DNA from: Paucimonas lemoignei
GTDB lineage: Bacteria > Pseudomonadota > Gammaproteobacteria > Pseudomonadales > Pseudomonadaceae
Length of the DNA stretch: 64,000 bases
NCBI GenBank assembly: GCA_900475325.1
Contig: LS483371.1
Location: 4,340,001 to 4,404,000, forward strand
Direction: 5' to 3'
The notes beneath the pieces were generated by a model. It did not search any database. It was not told the origin of the DNA and worked only from the letters and a program-made list of their open reading frames with translations. A program made the translations under genes and the position numbers. Of this stretch, positions 34,922 to 52,500 are shown in pieces. The stretch's first letter is position 1. The number at the start of each line of letters is the position of its first letter.

Positions 34922-36544
34922 TCAGAACCATCGTTTGAGGGAAAGATGGCGCGCATACCACGGGCGCCGCGGGACCTTTCTGAACAGGCCGGTCAGTTTA
35001 TTTTCGTCGCCAAAGGTGATTTTCAGCGCCAGCTTCATGACCTCCGGGTCCAGCTCCACACTCTTGCCGATGGCAAGCCCCGGCGTGGTGTTGCAGCCAT
35101 GGGTGTCGGGCCCTAGCCACGGGTCGTCGATTTCCACCCAGCGGCCTTTGGCAAACCACAGCACCCCGTTGAGGGTCTGGCGGGTGACCTGGCCCGGGTG
35201 AAACCGCTCGTGGGCGCGAAACCAGTCTTCGATGCGGTCATCAATCCAGCCATGAAAGCCCCAGAACACGGGGTTTACATGGGATGAAAACGGGTCGCCG
35301 AGAAAATCGTTTTCCGCCTCGAACCAGCGCGCGGCAAAGTCCGCCGGATCACGGGCCATGGGCACCGGCTGGCCGTTGGCCGGATCACGGGGCACCGACG
35401 CCCAGCGCATGTGCAGAAAGTCGTGCAGCCCCAGTTCCACCTCCGAGCCGAACTGGCCCAGGGTCAATTTCGACAGGTAGCGCGGGTCGCGGTATTGCGA
35501 TTCCCAGACTTCGAAATTGCTGTGGTAGGTCTCGGCGCTTTTCACGTCGCTGACCCATTGCGTGTAAGCCTCGTCGCCCTCGGCGCTCCAGGTCGGCGGC
35601 AGTGAGCAACCGTCGGGGTTGTCGAAATAGCGGGCAAACCCTTGCCGGTCACGCTGCAGTTCGGGCTGCGGCAAGGGGAACCGTTGCCAGGAAGGCAGCG
35701 GCTGTAACGCCCGTGCCGTGCCGAGCATGTGCCGGTGCATGAAGAAAAAATCCACGCCGGAGGCATTGCGATCCTTGCGCGGGCCACGGGCGTCGCGTTC
35801 TCTGTCCCGGGGGCCGGGCTGCCAACCCAGCCCTCGCAAGGCTTCGCGTTTGTTCTCGGGCAGCTTGTGCCACTTGTCCCGCGAGGCGTGCCAGAGCTGG
35901 TGAAACAGCCGATGTTCCGGGCTGATCAGGCTGGCCAGCAGCGCAGGGCCGAGACCGATGCGTTCCCGCGCCTCGGGAAAGGTGCGTTTGAGGGCCATAA
36001 AACGGTTGTCGAGCACAGGCAAGGCAACGGCGCGATCCAGCCGGAAAATGCGCCCACTGAGGGTCGCCGTACCGGCATTGCCAAAAGCTCCCCAGACTTC
36101 ATCGAGCACCACGCTGAATTCATAGTCGGGGTCGCCGGTAGCCGAGTCCGAGCGGGTCAGGCGCCAGCTCAGTTGCGAGCCTTTGGGCTGGGCCAGATCA
36201 CCCAGCAATTGATAACGCGGCTCGGCGTCGGCGCGCAGGTTGGCTTCGCTGTCCAGATAACCGCGAATACCCCGACCTCGAGGGGCGATGTCCAGCAGCA
36301 GCTGCAAGCCCTCTGACGGCAGACCTTCGATCCCGGCATCAGCCCCTTCCAGACGCACATCCCAGACACCGCGCAAGGTATCGGCCAACTGGCGGCCTGC
36401 GGCATCCGGCACGTCGAACGATGCTTCGCCCGGCGTGATGGGCTCATCAGGGGCGGTCAGTTCACGGTGAGCGTAAAAAGCAGCCGGAACCGCGGCGCCT
36501 GTCAGCGCCAGCCCCGCCATGAACCCTCGTCGAGAAATCTTCAT
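34922..36544 (-). CDS. pvdP: Pyoverdine chromophore tyrosinase PvdP
   Basis: A 540-residue periplasmic copper oxygenase that closes the dihydroxyquinoline chromophore during ferribactin maturation. A twin-arginine signal (MKISRRGFMAGLALTG) opens the protein. The C-terminal tyrosinase-like domain carries the histidine clusters FFMHRHMLG, LHDFLHMRW, SSHVNPVFWGFHGWID and FRAHERFHPG, expected Cu ligands. The ATG at 36542-36544 is chosen because it starts the Tat signal. A perfect PvdS box is 45 bp upstream. Length matches P. aeruginosa PvdP (544). Confidence 0.93.
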   Translation of the reverse strand: MKISRRGFMAGLALTGAAVPAAFYAHRELTAPDEPITPGEASFDVPDAAGRQLADTLRGVWDVRLEGADAGIEGLPSEGLQLLLDIAPRGRGIRGYLDSEANLRADAEPRYQLLGDLAQPKGSQLSWRLTRSDSATGDPDYEFSVVLDEVWGAFGNAGTATLSGRIFRLDRAVALPVLDNRFMALKRTFPEARERIGLGPALLASLISPEHRLFHQLWHASRDKWHKLPENKREALRGLGWQPGPRDRERDARGPRKDRNASGVDFFFMHRHMLGTARALQPLPSWQRFPLPQPELQRDRQGFARYFDNPDGCSLPPTWSAEGDEAYTQWVSDVKSAETYHSNFEVWESQYRDPRYLSKLTLGQFGSEVELGLHDFLHMRWASVPRDPANGQPVPMARDPADFAARWFEAENDFLGDPFSSHVNPVFWGFHGWIDDRIEDWFRAHERFHPGQVTRQTLNGVLWFAKGRWVEIDDPWLGPDTHGCNTTPGLAIGKSVELDPEVMKLALKITFGDENKLTGLFRKVPRRPWYARHLSLKRWF

Positions 36545-36589
36545 CGCCCTACCTGTAAAAGCCCTGAAACGGGCGTTATCCAAGCTAGA

Positions 36590-36613
36590 ACGTTGGGTTG
36601 AGCGCGAAATTTA
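36590..36613 (-). promoter_or_regulatory. PvdS iron-starvation box of pvdP
   Basis: Minus strand TAAAT-N16-CGT, perfect spacing. Confidence 0.9.
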
Positions 36614-36662
36614 AGCCGGACTCGAACTGTGGGAGATTCTATATTCGCCCCTCTTGCGGTCG

Positions 36663-36766
36663 TGATGACGTGGGACCGGCTTCAGCCGGGAAGAGGCTAT
36701 TACATCCACTCCAAAATTATCGTTTGAAATACCGCCTTCTCGGCTAAAGCCGGTCCCACGTCGTCA
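36663..36766. repeat. REPIN in the pvdP-pvdM divergent promoter region
   Basis: Arms gtgggaccggcttcagccggga and tctcggctaaagccggtcccac, with extra flanking symmetry (tgatgac/gtcgtca). It lies between the two opposing PvdS boxes, 6 bp from the pvdM one. Confidence 0.88.
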
Positions 36767-36772
36767 CCCCGC

Positions 36773-36796
36773 TAAATTTCCCGAACGATGACTCGT
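36773..36796 (+). promoter_or_regulatory. PvdS iron-starvation box of pvdM
   Basis: TAAAT-N16-CGT with exact spacing, about 50 bp before the pvdM start. Confidence 0.9.
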
Positions 36797-36846
36797 TCTT
36801 CCCAGATAGCAAAAGCCGGCAATCGATGGCCAATCCTGGGAATGCA

Positions 36847-38181
36847 ATGAATAAGAAAGCGTTATACATCGGCGTGCCGCTGGCTCTGGCAGTGGCCCTG
36901 GGGGCTGGATGGCTGGCGTGGCAGCAGTTCAGCGGCTATCCCGACTACCCGCTCAAGGTTATGAAACAGGCTGAAGAGATTCAGGAACGCATCGTCTCGT
37001 TCGACAGCCACATCACCCTGCCGATGGATTTCGGTACAGAAGGCAAGGAAGCCGACAAGGATGGCAAAGGCCAGTTCGACCTGGTCAAGGCCGGACGCGG
37101 GCGCTTGTCGGCCGCGGCCTTGACGGTGTTTGGCTGGCCTGAAATATGGAACGGCGACAACGCGCCCCACCGCCCCACCGCAGGTTTTGTCGAAGAAGCC
37201 CGCCACCAGCAGGAAGTGCGCTACAAAGCGATCTCCGCCATGGCCCGCGACTTCCCCAATCAGGTCGGCATCGCCTACACCCCTGCGGACATGCGCCGCC
37301 TGCAAGGCGAAGGCAAGTTCGCCATCTTCATCAGCATGCTCAACGCCTACCCCCTGGGAAACGACCTGAAACTGCTGGACAGATGGGCGGCGCGTGGCAT
37401 GCGCATGTTCGGCTTCAGTTACATCGGCAACAACGACTGGGCTGACTCTTCGCGACCACTGCCGTTTTTCAACGATACCGCCGATGCCTTCGACGGCTTG
37501 TCCGACATCGGCCAACGCGCCGTGCAACGCCTCAATGACCTCGGTGTGATCATCGATGTGTCGCACATGTCCACCAAGGCCCTGGAGCAAGTCAGCCACC
37601 TGAGCCGCACGCCCATGGTCGCCTCCCATTCGGTGCCCCGCGCCATGGTCGACATCCCGCGCAACCTCAGCGACAAGGAATTGCTGCTGATCAAGAACAG
37701 CGGCGGCGTGGTGCAGGTCGTGGGTTTCGGCGGCTATCTCAAACCCCTGAGCGCCAAGACCCAGGACAAGCTCAACGCCCTGCGCGCCGACTTCGACCTG
37801 CCGCCTTTGACCAATCTGGCCATGGCCCTGATGCCGGGTGATCCGGTGATTGCCGCCTGGTCGGAACAGAAGTTCGGCCAATACGCCAGCCGCCTCTACG
37901 GCATCCTCGACCGCGAACCCAAGGCCACGCTCAAGGACCTGGGTGACGCCATCGATTACACGGTACGCAAGATCGGCATCGATCACGTGGGCATCGCGTC
38001 GGACTTCAACGAAGGTGGCGGCGTCAAGGGCTGGGACAGCGTCGCCGAGAGCCGCAACGTGACTGCTGAACTGCTGCAACGCGGCTATTCGGAAGCCGAC
38101 ATCGCCAAGCTGTGGGGCGGCAACTTCATGCGCGTCTGGCAGCAGGTTCAGGACTCCGCCAAACCGGTGGCCGTGCGTTGA
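36847..38181 (+). CDS. pvdM: PvdM, periplasmic dipeptidase-like pyoverdine maturation protein
   Basis: A 444-residue protein of the renal dipeptidase (M19) family. An N-terminal signal anchor (YIGVPLALAVALGAGWLAW) directs it to the periplasm. The M19 elements visible are the FDSHITLP (first metal motif, with SH in place of the usual DGHxD), IDVSHMSTKALEQV, VASHSVPRAM and HVGIASDFNEGG. PvdM is needed for PvdP-dependent chromophore oxidation in P. fluorescens. An ATG seven codons earlier is possible. It is directly behind a PvdS box. Confidence 0.9.
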   Translation: MNKKALYIGVPLALAVALGAGWLAWQQFSGYPDYPLKVMKQAEEIQERIVSFDSHITLPMDFGTEGKEADKDGKGQFDLVKAGRGRLSAAALTVFGWPEIWNGDNAPHRPTAGFVEEARHQQEVRYKAISAMARDFPNQVGIAYTPADMRRLQGEGKFAIFISMLNAYPLGNDLKLLDRWAARGMRMFGFSYIGNNDWADSSRPLPFFNDTADAFDGLSDIGQRAVQRLNDLGVIIDVSHMSTKALEQVSHLSRTPMVASHSVPRAMVDIPRNLSDKELLLIKNSGGVVQVVGFGGYLKPLSAKTQDKLNALRADFDLPPLTNLAMALMPGDPVIAAWSEQKFGQYASRLYGILDREPKATLKDLGDAIDYTVRKIGIDHVGIASDFNEGGGVKGWDSVAESRNVTAELLQRGYSEADIAKLWGGNFMRVWQQVQDSAKPVAVR

Positions 38182-38250
38182 ACGGCCCGCCCCCTTATTG
38201 GAAATCTGACTTTTGCCTGCAACTCCGCAGACCCCCAGGCTCAATAGATC

Positions 38251-38345
38251 CTGTGGGAGCGAGCTTGCTCGCGAAGAGGCCTGGACATCCGCATATATTT
38301 CTCATGACAGGAACATTGCCTTCGCGAGCAAGCTCGCTCCCACAG
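38251..38345. repeat. REPIN, GAGCGAGCTTGCTCGCGA family, between pvdM and pvdO
   Basis: Complete inverted pair in the position where pvdN is usually found in pvdMNO clusters. Confidence 0.9.
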
Positions 38346-38420
38346 GTAATCACAAAACCTAAACGATCCGACAGGGGACATCGAACCCCCCACCGCTTTC
38401 CTCCAGCTATGAGAAACCCC

Positions 38421-39299
38421 ATGAAAAAAACAGCCTTACGCAAGATCATCGGTTTCGCTGGTGCGGCGGTGCTGGCTCTGCTGCTGCCGGTTGCCGCCCA
38501 TGCCGATTCCGCCGAGCCAAAGCCCGGCACGGTGTTCAAAGACTGCAAGGACTGCCCAGAACTGGTGGTCCTGCCCGCCGGGACCTTCACCATGGGGACC
38601 CCCGACGATGAATTGGGGCGTCAGGACGACGAGGGCCCGCTGCATGAGGTGACCTTCAAGAAACCCTTCGCCATGAGCCGCTTTCAGGTTCTGCAGGGGG
38701 AATGGAATGCGTGGTTGAAAGACACCGGCTATGTGATGCCCGATGGCGACAAACGCCCCGGACGCGAATGCATTGCGGGCAAGCCGCGCTACGCCATCAC
38801 TGACCGCCAACCGGCGGTGTGCATGGACTACAAGGAAGCCCAGGCATACGTCGCCTGGCTGTCGAAAAAAACCGGCAAGGCTTACCACATCGTCAGCGAG
38901 TCGGAGCGCGAGTACGCCGCCCGCGCCGGCTCGTCCGGCCCGTTTCCCTTCCCGATGGACGAAGGCAAACCCTACAGCATCGCCAAACATGCCAACACCT
39001 ACGGCCCGGAGGATGGCTTCACTTTCACCTCTCCGGCGGGCAGCTTCCCGGCCAATGCATTCGGCGTGTATGACATGCATGGCAATGTCTACGAATGGGT
39101 CGCTGATTGCCGCAACAATTCCTACGTCGGCGCGCCCACCGACGGCAGCGCCTGGCTGACCGGCAATTGCGACATCCAGCGCATCCGGGGCAACGACTGG
39201 ACCGAAGCGCCTATCTTCTCCCGCTCCGGCAACCGCAACACCATGTGGCCGACCAGCCGTGGGGACTGGCTGGGGTTCCGGGTGGCGCGGGAGCTTTGA
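38421..39299 (+). CDS. pvdO: PvdO, formylglycine-generating-enzyme-like pyoverdine maturation protein
   Basis: A 292-residue periplasmic protein with a Sec signal (residues 1-26, ending VAAHA) and an FGE-sulfatase fold, with PAGTFTMGTPDDE and VYDMHGNVYEWVADC. PvdO completes oxidation of dihydropyoverdine to pyoverdine. An ATG four codons earlier is an alternative start. Upstream, TAAAC then 17 nt then CGA (38360-38384) is only a degenerate PvdS box, so transcription may come mainly from pvdM. pvdN, usually between pvdM and pvdO, is absent. Confidence 0.9.
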   Translation: MKKTALRKIIGFAGAAVLALLLPVAAHADSAEPKPGTVFKDCKDCPELVVLPAGTFTMGTPDDELGRQDDEGPLHEVTFKKPFAMSRFQVLQGEWNAWLKDTGYVMPDGDKRPGRECIAGKPRYAITDRQPAVCMDYKEAQAYVAWLSKKTGKAYHIVSESEREYAARAGSSGPFPFPMDEGKPYSIAKHANTYGPEDGFTFTSPAGSFPANAFGVYDMHGNVYEWVADCRNNSYVGAPTDGSAWLTGNCDIQRIRGNDWTEAPIFSRSGNRNTMWPTSRGDWLGFRVAREL

Positions 39300-39343
39300 G
39301 TGGCTGTGCGGATACATAAATCATTGATATGAAACGCGATTCA

Positions 39344-39437
39344 CTGTGGGAGCGAATTCATTCGCGAAGACATTATTACAGGCGATGAAAATGCATCGAA
39401 TGTACTGGCCTCTTCGCGAATGAATTCGCTCCCACAG
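39344..39437. repeat. REPIN, GAGCGAATTCATTCGCGA family, between pvdO and pvdE
   Basis: Complete inverted pair ahead of the pvdE promoter. Confidence 0.9.
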
Positions 39438-39485
39438 GTTTCGTGCCTACCGAGCCTGGCCGTAAGCCTTCAACCACATCCACGC

Positions 39486-39509
39486 TAAATCCCCTCCCCC
39501 ATCACTCGT
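39486..39509 (+). promoter_or_regulatory. PvdS iron-starvation box of pvdE
   Basis: TAAAT-N16-CGT, perfect spacing, 44 bp before the pvdE ATG. Confidence 0.9.
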
Positions 39510-39552
39510 TCCTTGCACTGACAGCCCGTCTTTGTCTCGACCGAGGTAGCCC

Positions 39553-41211
39553 ATGACCGCAGCACCGCGCAGCGCCCTTCGCGAACTCTTGAGCCTGCTC
39601 AAGCCCTATCGACCCATCGTGATCACCTCGGTCCTGCTGGGCATTGTCGGCGGCTTGAGCGTCACAGCGCTGCTGGCCACGGTCAATCAGGGCCTGCACA
39701 GTGACGGCGGCATGACCCGAGGCGTGGTGATCGCCTTTGCCGGGCTGTGCCTGCTGGCATTACTGAGCACCATCGCCGCGGATATCGGCACCAACTACGT
39801 TGGCCAGAAAGTCATTGCCAGGCTGCGCAAGGACTTGGGCGCCAAGGTGCTGTCGGCGCCCATCGAACAGATCGAACGCTACCGCACCCATCGGCTGATC
39901 CCGGTGTTGACCCGCGACGTGGACACCATCAGCGACCTGGCTTTTGCCTTCTCCCCGCTGGCGATTTCCATGACCATCATCATCGGCTGCCTGGGCTACA
40001 TGGCGACGCTGTCCCTGCCGATATTCCTGATCACCCTGCTCGCCATCGGCATTGGCTGCGGCGTGCAGTTCGTCGCCCAGAGCAAAGGCATCCAGGGCTT
40101 TTTTGCCGCCCGTGAAGCCGAAGACGACCTGCAAAAACACTATTCAGCCATCGCGGAAGGTGCGAAAGAACTGCGCATCCACCGCCAGCGCCGCTACGCC
40201 ATGCTGAGCAAAAACATACAGGGGACTGCCGACCACATCTGCGATACCCACGTGCGCTCGATCAATATCTTCGTGATCGCCAAGGCCCTGGGCTCGATGC
40301 TGTTCTTTGTGGTCATCGGCCTGACCCTGACCCTGCAAACCCTGTGGCCCAGCCCTGATCCGGCGGTCATGAGCGGCTTTGTACTGGTGCTGCTGTACAT
40401 GAAAGGCCCACTGGAAACCCTGATCGGTAACCTGCCCATTGTCGGCCGGGCGCAGATTGCCTTCGGGCGTATCGCTGATCTGTCGGCGCGTTTCTCCTCG
40501 CCCGAACCTCACCTGTTGCTGGAGCCGGCCAACCAACCAGCGCCGCAGCTGGACCACCTCGAACTGCACGACGTGCATTACGCCTTCCCGCCCGTGGAAG
40601 GCAGCGAGCCGTTCAAACTGGGGCCGGTCAACCTGAGCATCGAGCCGGGTGAGATTCTGTTCATCGTTGGCGAAAACGGCTGCGGCAAGACCACCCTGAT
40701 CAAACTGCTGCTGGGCCTGTACACCCCGCAGCAAGGTGAAATACGCCTCAACGGCTCGCCCGTGGATGCCCGGGGGCTGGATGATTATCGACAGATGTTC
40801 ACCACGGTGTTCGCCGACTACTACCTGTTCGACGACCTGATCCAGAACGACAAGGCGCTGCCCAGCGATGCCACCCGCTACCTGGAGCGTCTGGAGATCG
40901 CCCACAAAGTCAGCGTGAAAGACGGCGCCTTTACCACCACCGACTTGTCCACCGGGCAGCGCAAACGACTGGCGCTGGTCAATGCCTGGCTCGACGAACG
41001 CCCGGTGCTGGTGTTCGACGAATGGGCCGCCGACCAGGACCCGACCTTCCGACGGATTTTCTACACCGAGCTGCTGCCGGACCTCAAGCGCCTGGGCAAG
41101 ACCATCATCGTCATCTCCCACGACGATCGTTATTTCGATGTCGCCGACCAACTGGTGCGCATGCACGCCGGGCAAGTGGTGAGTGAGCGGGCGTTGGCGC
41201 CGACGGGTTGA
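39553..41211 (+). CDS. pvdE: PvdE, ABC exporter of ferribactin
   Basis: A 552-residue inner-membrane half-transporter that moves the pyoverdine precursor to the periplasm. A six-helix membrane domain (about residues 15-310) precedes the nucleotide-binding domain, with Walker A GENGCGKTT (about 374), a signature region LSTGQRKRLALVNA, Walker B VLVFDEWAADQDP and the switch VISHDDRYFD. The length equals PvdE/SyrD-type exporters. AGGTAGCCC precedes the ATG. Confidence 0.95.
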   Translation: MTAAPRSALRELLSLLKPYRPIVITSVLLGIVGGLSVTALLATVNQGLHSDGGMTRGVVIAFAGLCLLALLSTIAADIGTNYVGQKVIARLRKDLGAKVLSAPIEQIERYRTHRLIPVLTRDVDTISDLAFAFSPLAISMTIIIGCLGYMATLSLPIFLITLLAIGIGCGVQFVAQSKGIQGFFAAREAEDDLQKHYSAIAEGAKELRIHRQRRYAMLSKNIQGTADHICDTHVRSINIFVIAKALGSMLFFVVIGLTLTLQTLWPSPDPAVMSGFVLVLLYMKGPLETLIGNLPIVGRAQIAFGRIADLSARFSSPEPHLLLEPANQPAPQLDHLELHDVHYAFPPVEGSEPFKLGPVNLSIEPGEILFIVGENGCGKTTLIKLLLGLYTPQQGEIRLNGSPVDARGLDDYRQMFTTVFADYYLFDDLIQNDKALPSDATRYLERLEIAHKVSVKDGAFTTTDLSTGQRKRLALVNAWLDERPVLVFDEWAADQDPTFRRIFYTELLPDLKRLGKTIIVISHDDRYFDVADQLVRMHAGQVVSERALAPTG

Positions 41212-41225
41212 AGGCCGCGGACACG

Positions 41226-41318
41226 TGTGGGAGCGAATTCATTCGCGAAGGCGATGTTACAGCCGATGAAAATCTATCGAATGTATCGGCCTCTTCGCGA
41301 ATGAATTCGCTCCCACAG
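41226..41318. repeat. REPIN, GAGCGAATTCATTCGCGA family, between pvdE and the NRPS gene
   Basis: Complete inverted pair. The NRPS frame stays open through it, which would add 72 spurious residues if an earlier start were chosen. Confidence 0.9.
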
Positions 41319-41353
41319 GTATTTCATTCGCCGCGATCAACCCCACCCCCCGC

Positions 41354-41377
41354 TAAATCTCCCCCGCCACCCTTCGT
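41354..41377 (+). promoter_or_regulatory. PvdS iron-starvation box of the NRPS operon
   Basis: TAAAT-N16-CGT with exact spacing, 46 bp before the ATG at 41424. Confidence 0.9.
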
Positions 41378-41423
41378 CTTTCTGACAAAGCCAATTCCTC
41401 TGCCGACGGCGACGAGAGCGATC

Positions 41424-49561
<8,138 letters not shown>

Positions 49562-49562
<1 letters not shown>

Positions 49563-52500
49563 TGGACCGCACGGTTGCCACCAGAATCGCACGCCGGTTC
49601 ATCACCCTGCCCCTGGAAAAACGCAGGCTGTACCTGCAGAAAATGCTCGAAGAAGGCGTCTCACCCGCCAACCTGCCGATCCCGGAAGTGCAATCGGCCT
49701 ACCCGCGCTTGCCGCTGTCTTACGCGCAAGAGCGCCAGTGGTTCCTCTGGCAGATGGACCCTGACAGCAGCGCCTATCACGTGCCGATGATGCTGCGCCT
49801 CAAGGGCGTGCTGGATATCGCGGCACTGCAACGCAGCTTCGATCTGTTGATCAATCGCCACCAAAGCCTGCGTACCACGTTTCGCCTGATTGACGAGCAG
49901 CCCGCGCAGGTGATCGCCGATCAGCAAACCCTGCGCCTGGACATCCAGCCTCTGGATCCCGATATAGTCGACCGCGAAGCCGCCATTCAAGCCTTCATCG
50001 GCCAGTCGAGCGGCAAGTTGTTCGACCTGGAGCACGGGCCGCTGCTGCGGGTGGAATTGCTGCGCGTCGACGCCGAGGAGCATGTGCTGGTCATGACGCA
50101 GCACCATATCGTCTCCGATGGCGCGTCGATGCAGGTCATGGTCAACGAGCTGGTCGAGTGCTACGCGGCGTTCAGTCAGGGACGGCAGCCGGAACTGCCC
50201 GCGCTGTCGATTCAGTACGCCGATTACGCCATCTGGCAGCGGCACTGGATGGAAGCCGGTGAGCGCGAGCGGCAACTGGCGTACTGGACGGCCCAACTGG
50301 GCGGCGAGCAAACCGTACTCGCCCTGCCCACTGACCGACCGCGCCCCGCCGAGCAAAGCTATCGCGGCGCGCAGTTCAGCGTCGAAACCGACCCACGGCT
50401 CGGTGCGGCCTTGCTGCAGATGGCCCAGCAACACAACGTCACGCCTTTCATGTTGTTGCTGGCGTCTTTCCAGACCCTGCTGCACCGCTACAGCCAACAA
50501 AATGACATCCGCATCGGCGTGCCCAGCGCCAACCGCAACCGCCCGGAGACCGAGCGGCTGATGGGCTTTTTCGTCAACACCCAGGTGCTCAAGGTGCAGT
50601 TCAACGAGCACAGCCGTTTCAGCGAAGTGCTGCAACAGGTCCGGCAAGCGGCACTGGAGGCCCAGGCCCATCAGGACTTGCCCTTCGAGCAACTGGTCAG
50701 CGCCCTGCAACCGGAACGCAGCCTGAGCCACAGCCCGTTGTTTCAGGTGCTGTTCAATCATCAGGGGACCCTCGAAGGCCAGAGTGCGCACTCGCTCCCG
50801 CAACTGTCGGTGGATCATCTGCCCTGGAACACCCCCAGCGCGCAGTTTGACCTGACCCTCAATACGTCGCTGTCGGAACAAGCTTTTTCGGCGTCCATCA
50901 GTTACGCCGTCGATCTGTTCGATACTGCCACTATCGAGCAACTGTCCCGCCATTGGCTGGCCTTGCTGCGCGCCGTGGTCATCGACGCCGAGCAACCGGT
51001 CGCGAGCCTGCCTTTGCTGGACGCCACCGAGCGCAGCCTGATGGTCGAGGGCTGGAACAGCCCGGTCAGCCAGACCCCGAACGCGCTGACCGTGATCCAC
51101 CTGTTCGAGCAGCAGGTGCAGCGCGATCCGCAGGCAGTCGCCCTGATCGTCGGCGAACAGCAACTGACGTATCAGCAGCTCAACCGCCGCGCCAACCAGT
51201 TGGCCCATGCCCTGATCCAAAGAGGTGTCGGCCCGGAAGTGCTGGTCGGTGTGGCGCTGGAGCGCAGCGTGGACATGATCGTCGCCCTGCTGGGCGTCCT
51301 CAAGGCAGGCGGCGCTTATCTGCCGCTGGATCCGGGTTATCCCCAAGACCGCCTGGCCTACATGATCGACGACAGCGGCATTGGTCTGCTGCTGACCCAG
51401 GCCGCCGTGCAGCCGCAATTGCCGATCCCGGCCGGGGTTGAAGCCCTGATTCTGGATGCGCAGACCGACGGGCTGGCGGGCTACGCCGAGACCAATCCTC
51501 AAGGTGCGACGAGCGCCGAGCATCTGGCCTATACGATCTACACCTCCGGCTCCACCGGCAAACCCAAAGGCGTGATGGTGGCCCATGGTGCGTTGGTCAA
51601 CTTCATCAGCAGCATGGCCCGCGCGCCGGGGCTGAGCGCCGATGACCGGATGCTGTCGCTGACCACTTTCTGCTTCGATATCTTCGGCCTGGAAATCTAC
51701 CTGCCCCTGACTGTCGGTGCGCGGCTGGTACTCGCCGAAACCGGCGTCAACCTCGACCCTGCCGCGCTACTGGATATCGTCGCGCGCCAAGGCATCAGTG
51801 CGCTGCAAGCCACGCCCTCGACCTGGCGCATGCTGCTGGACCATCCTCAGCGCAATGCCCTGCAAGGCTGCAAACTGCTGTGCGGTGGCGAAGCCTTGAG
51901 CGATGAACTGGCCTCACGCATGCTCGCCATCAGCGATCAGCTGTGGAACCTGTATGGCCCGACCGAAACCACCATCTGGTCGGCGATCCATCGTCTCGAC
52001 CCGCAGCACCCCAAACCCTGGCTCGGGCGCGCAATCGACAACACCACGTTTTATATCCTCGACGCCGACCTGCAACCCGCCCCGATTGGCGTAGCCGGTG
52101 AACTGCTTATCGGCGGCAACGGCCTGGCCCGTGGCTATTTCCAGCGCCCGGACCTGAGCGCCGAGCGCTTCGTGCCCGACCCCTTCGGCCCGCCCGGCGC
52201 CCGCTTGTATCGCACCGGCGACCGTTGCCGTTATCGCCGCGACGGGGTGATCGAATACTTGGGGCGGCTTGATCATCAGGTGAAGATTCGCGGGTTCCGC
52301 ATCGAACCGGGTGAGATCGAAAGCCGCCTGCATGCCCAGCCGACGATCCGCGCTGCAGCCGTAGTCGTGAAACCCGGCGCCAGCGGCGAGCAACTGGTGG
52401 CCTATATCGTGCCGGTTGAACCCGTGGAACACGGCGCTGAGCAAACGGCTCTGCGGGAGCAGATTCGCAACAGCCTGCGCAAGGACCTGCCGGACTACAT

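Noticed and set aside
38360..38384. PvdS box before pvdO
   Set aside because: TAAAC with 17-nt spacing and CGA deviates at three points from the exact form of the other five, so it was not listed as a promoter.
41208..41423. N-terminal extension of the first NRPS in the same frame
   Set aside because: It would translate the REPIN at 41226-41318 and start before the PvdS box; the ATG at 41424 lies correctly behind the promoter.
49661..51586. Long 641-codon open frame antisense to the terminal NRPS
   Set aside because: High-GC antisense frame without ribosome site or recognisable protein; the sense strand encodes clear NRPS domains.
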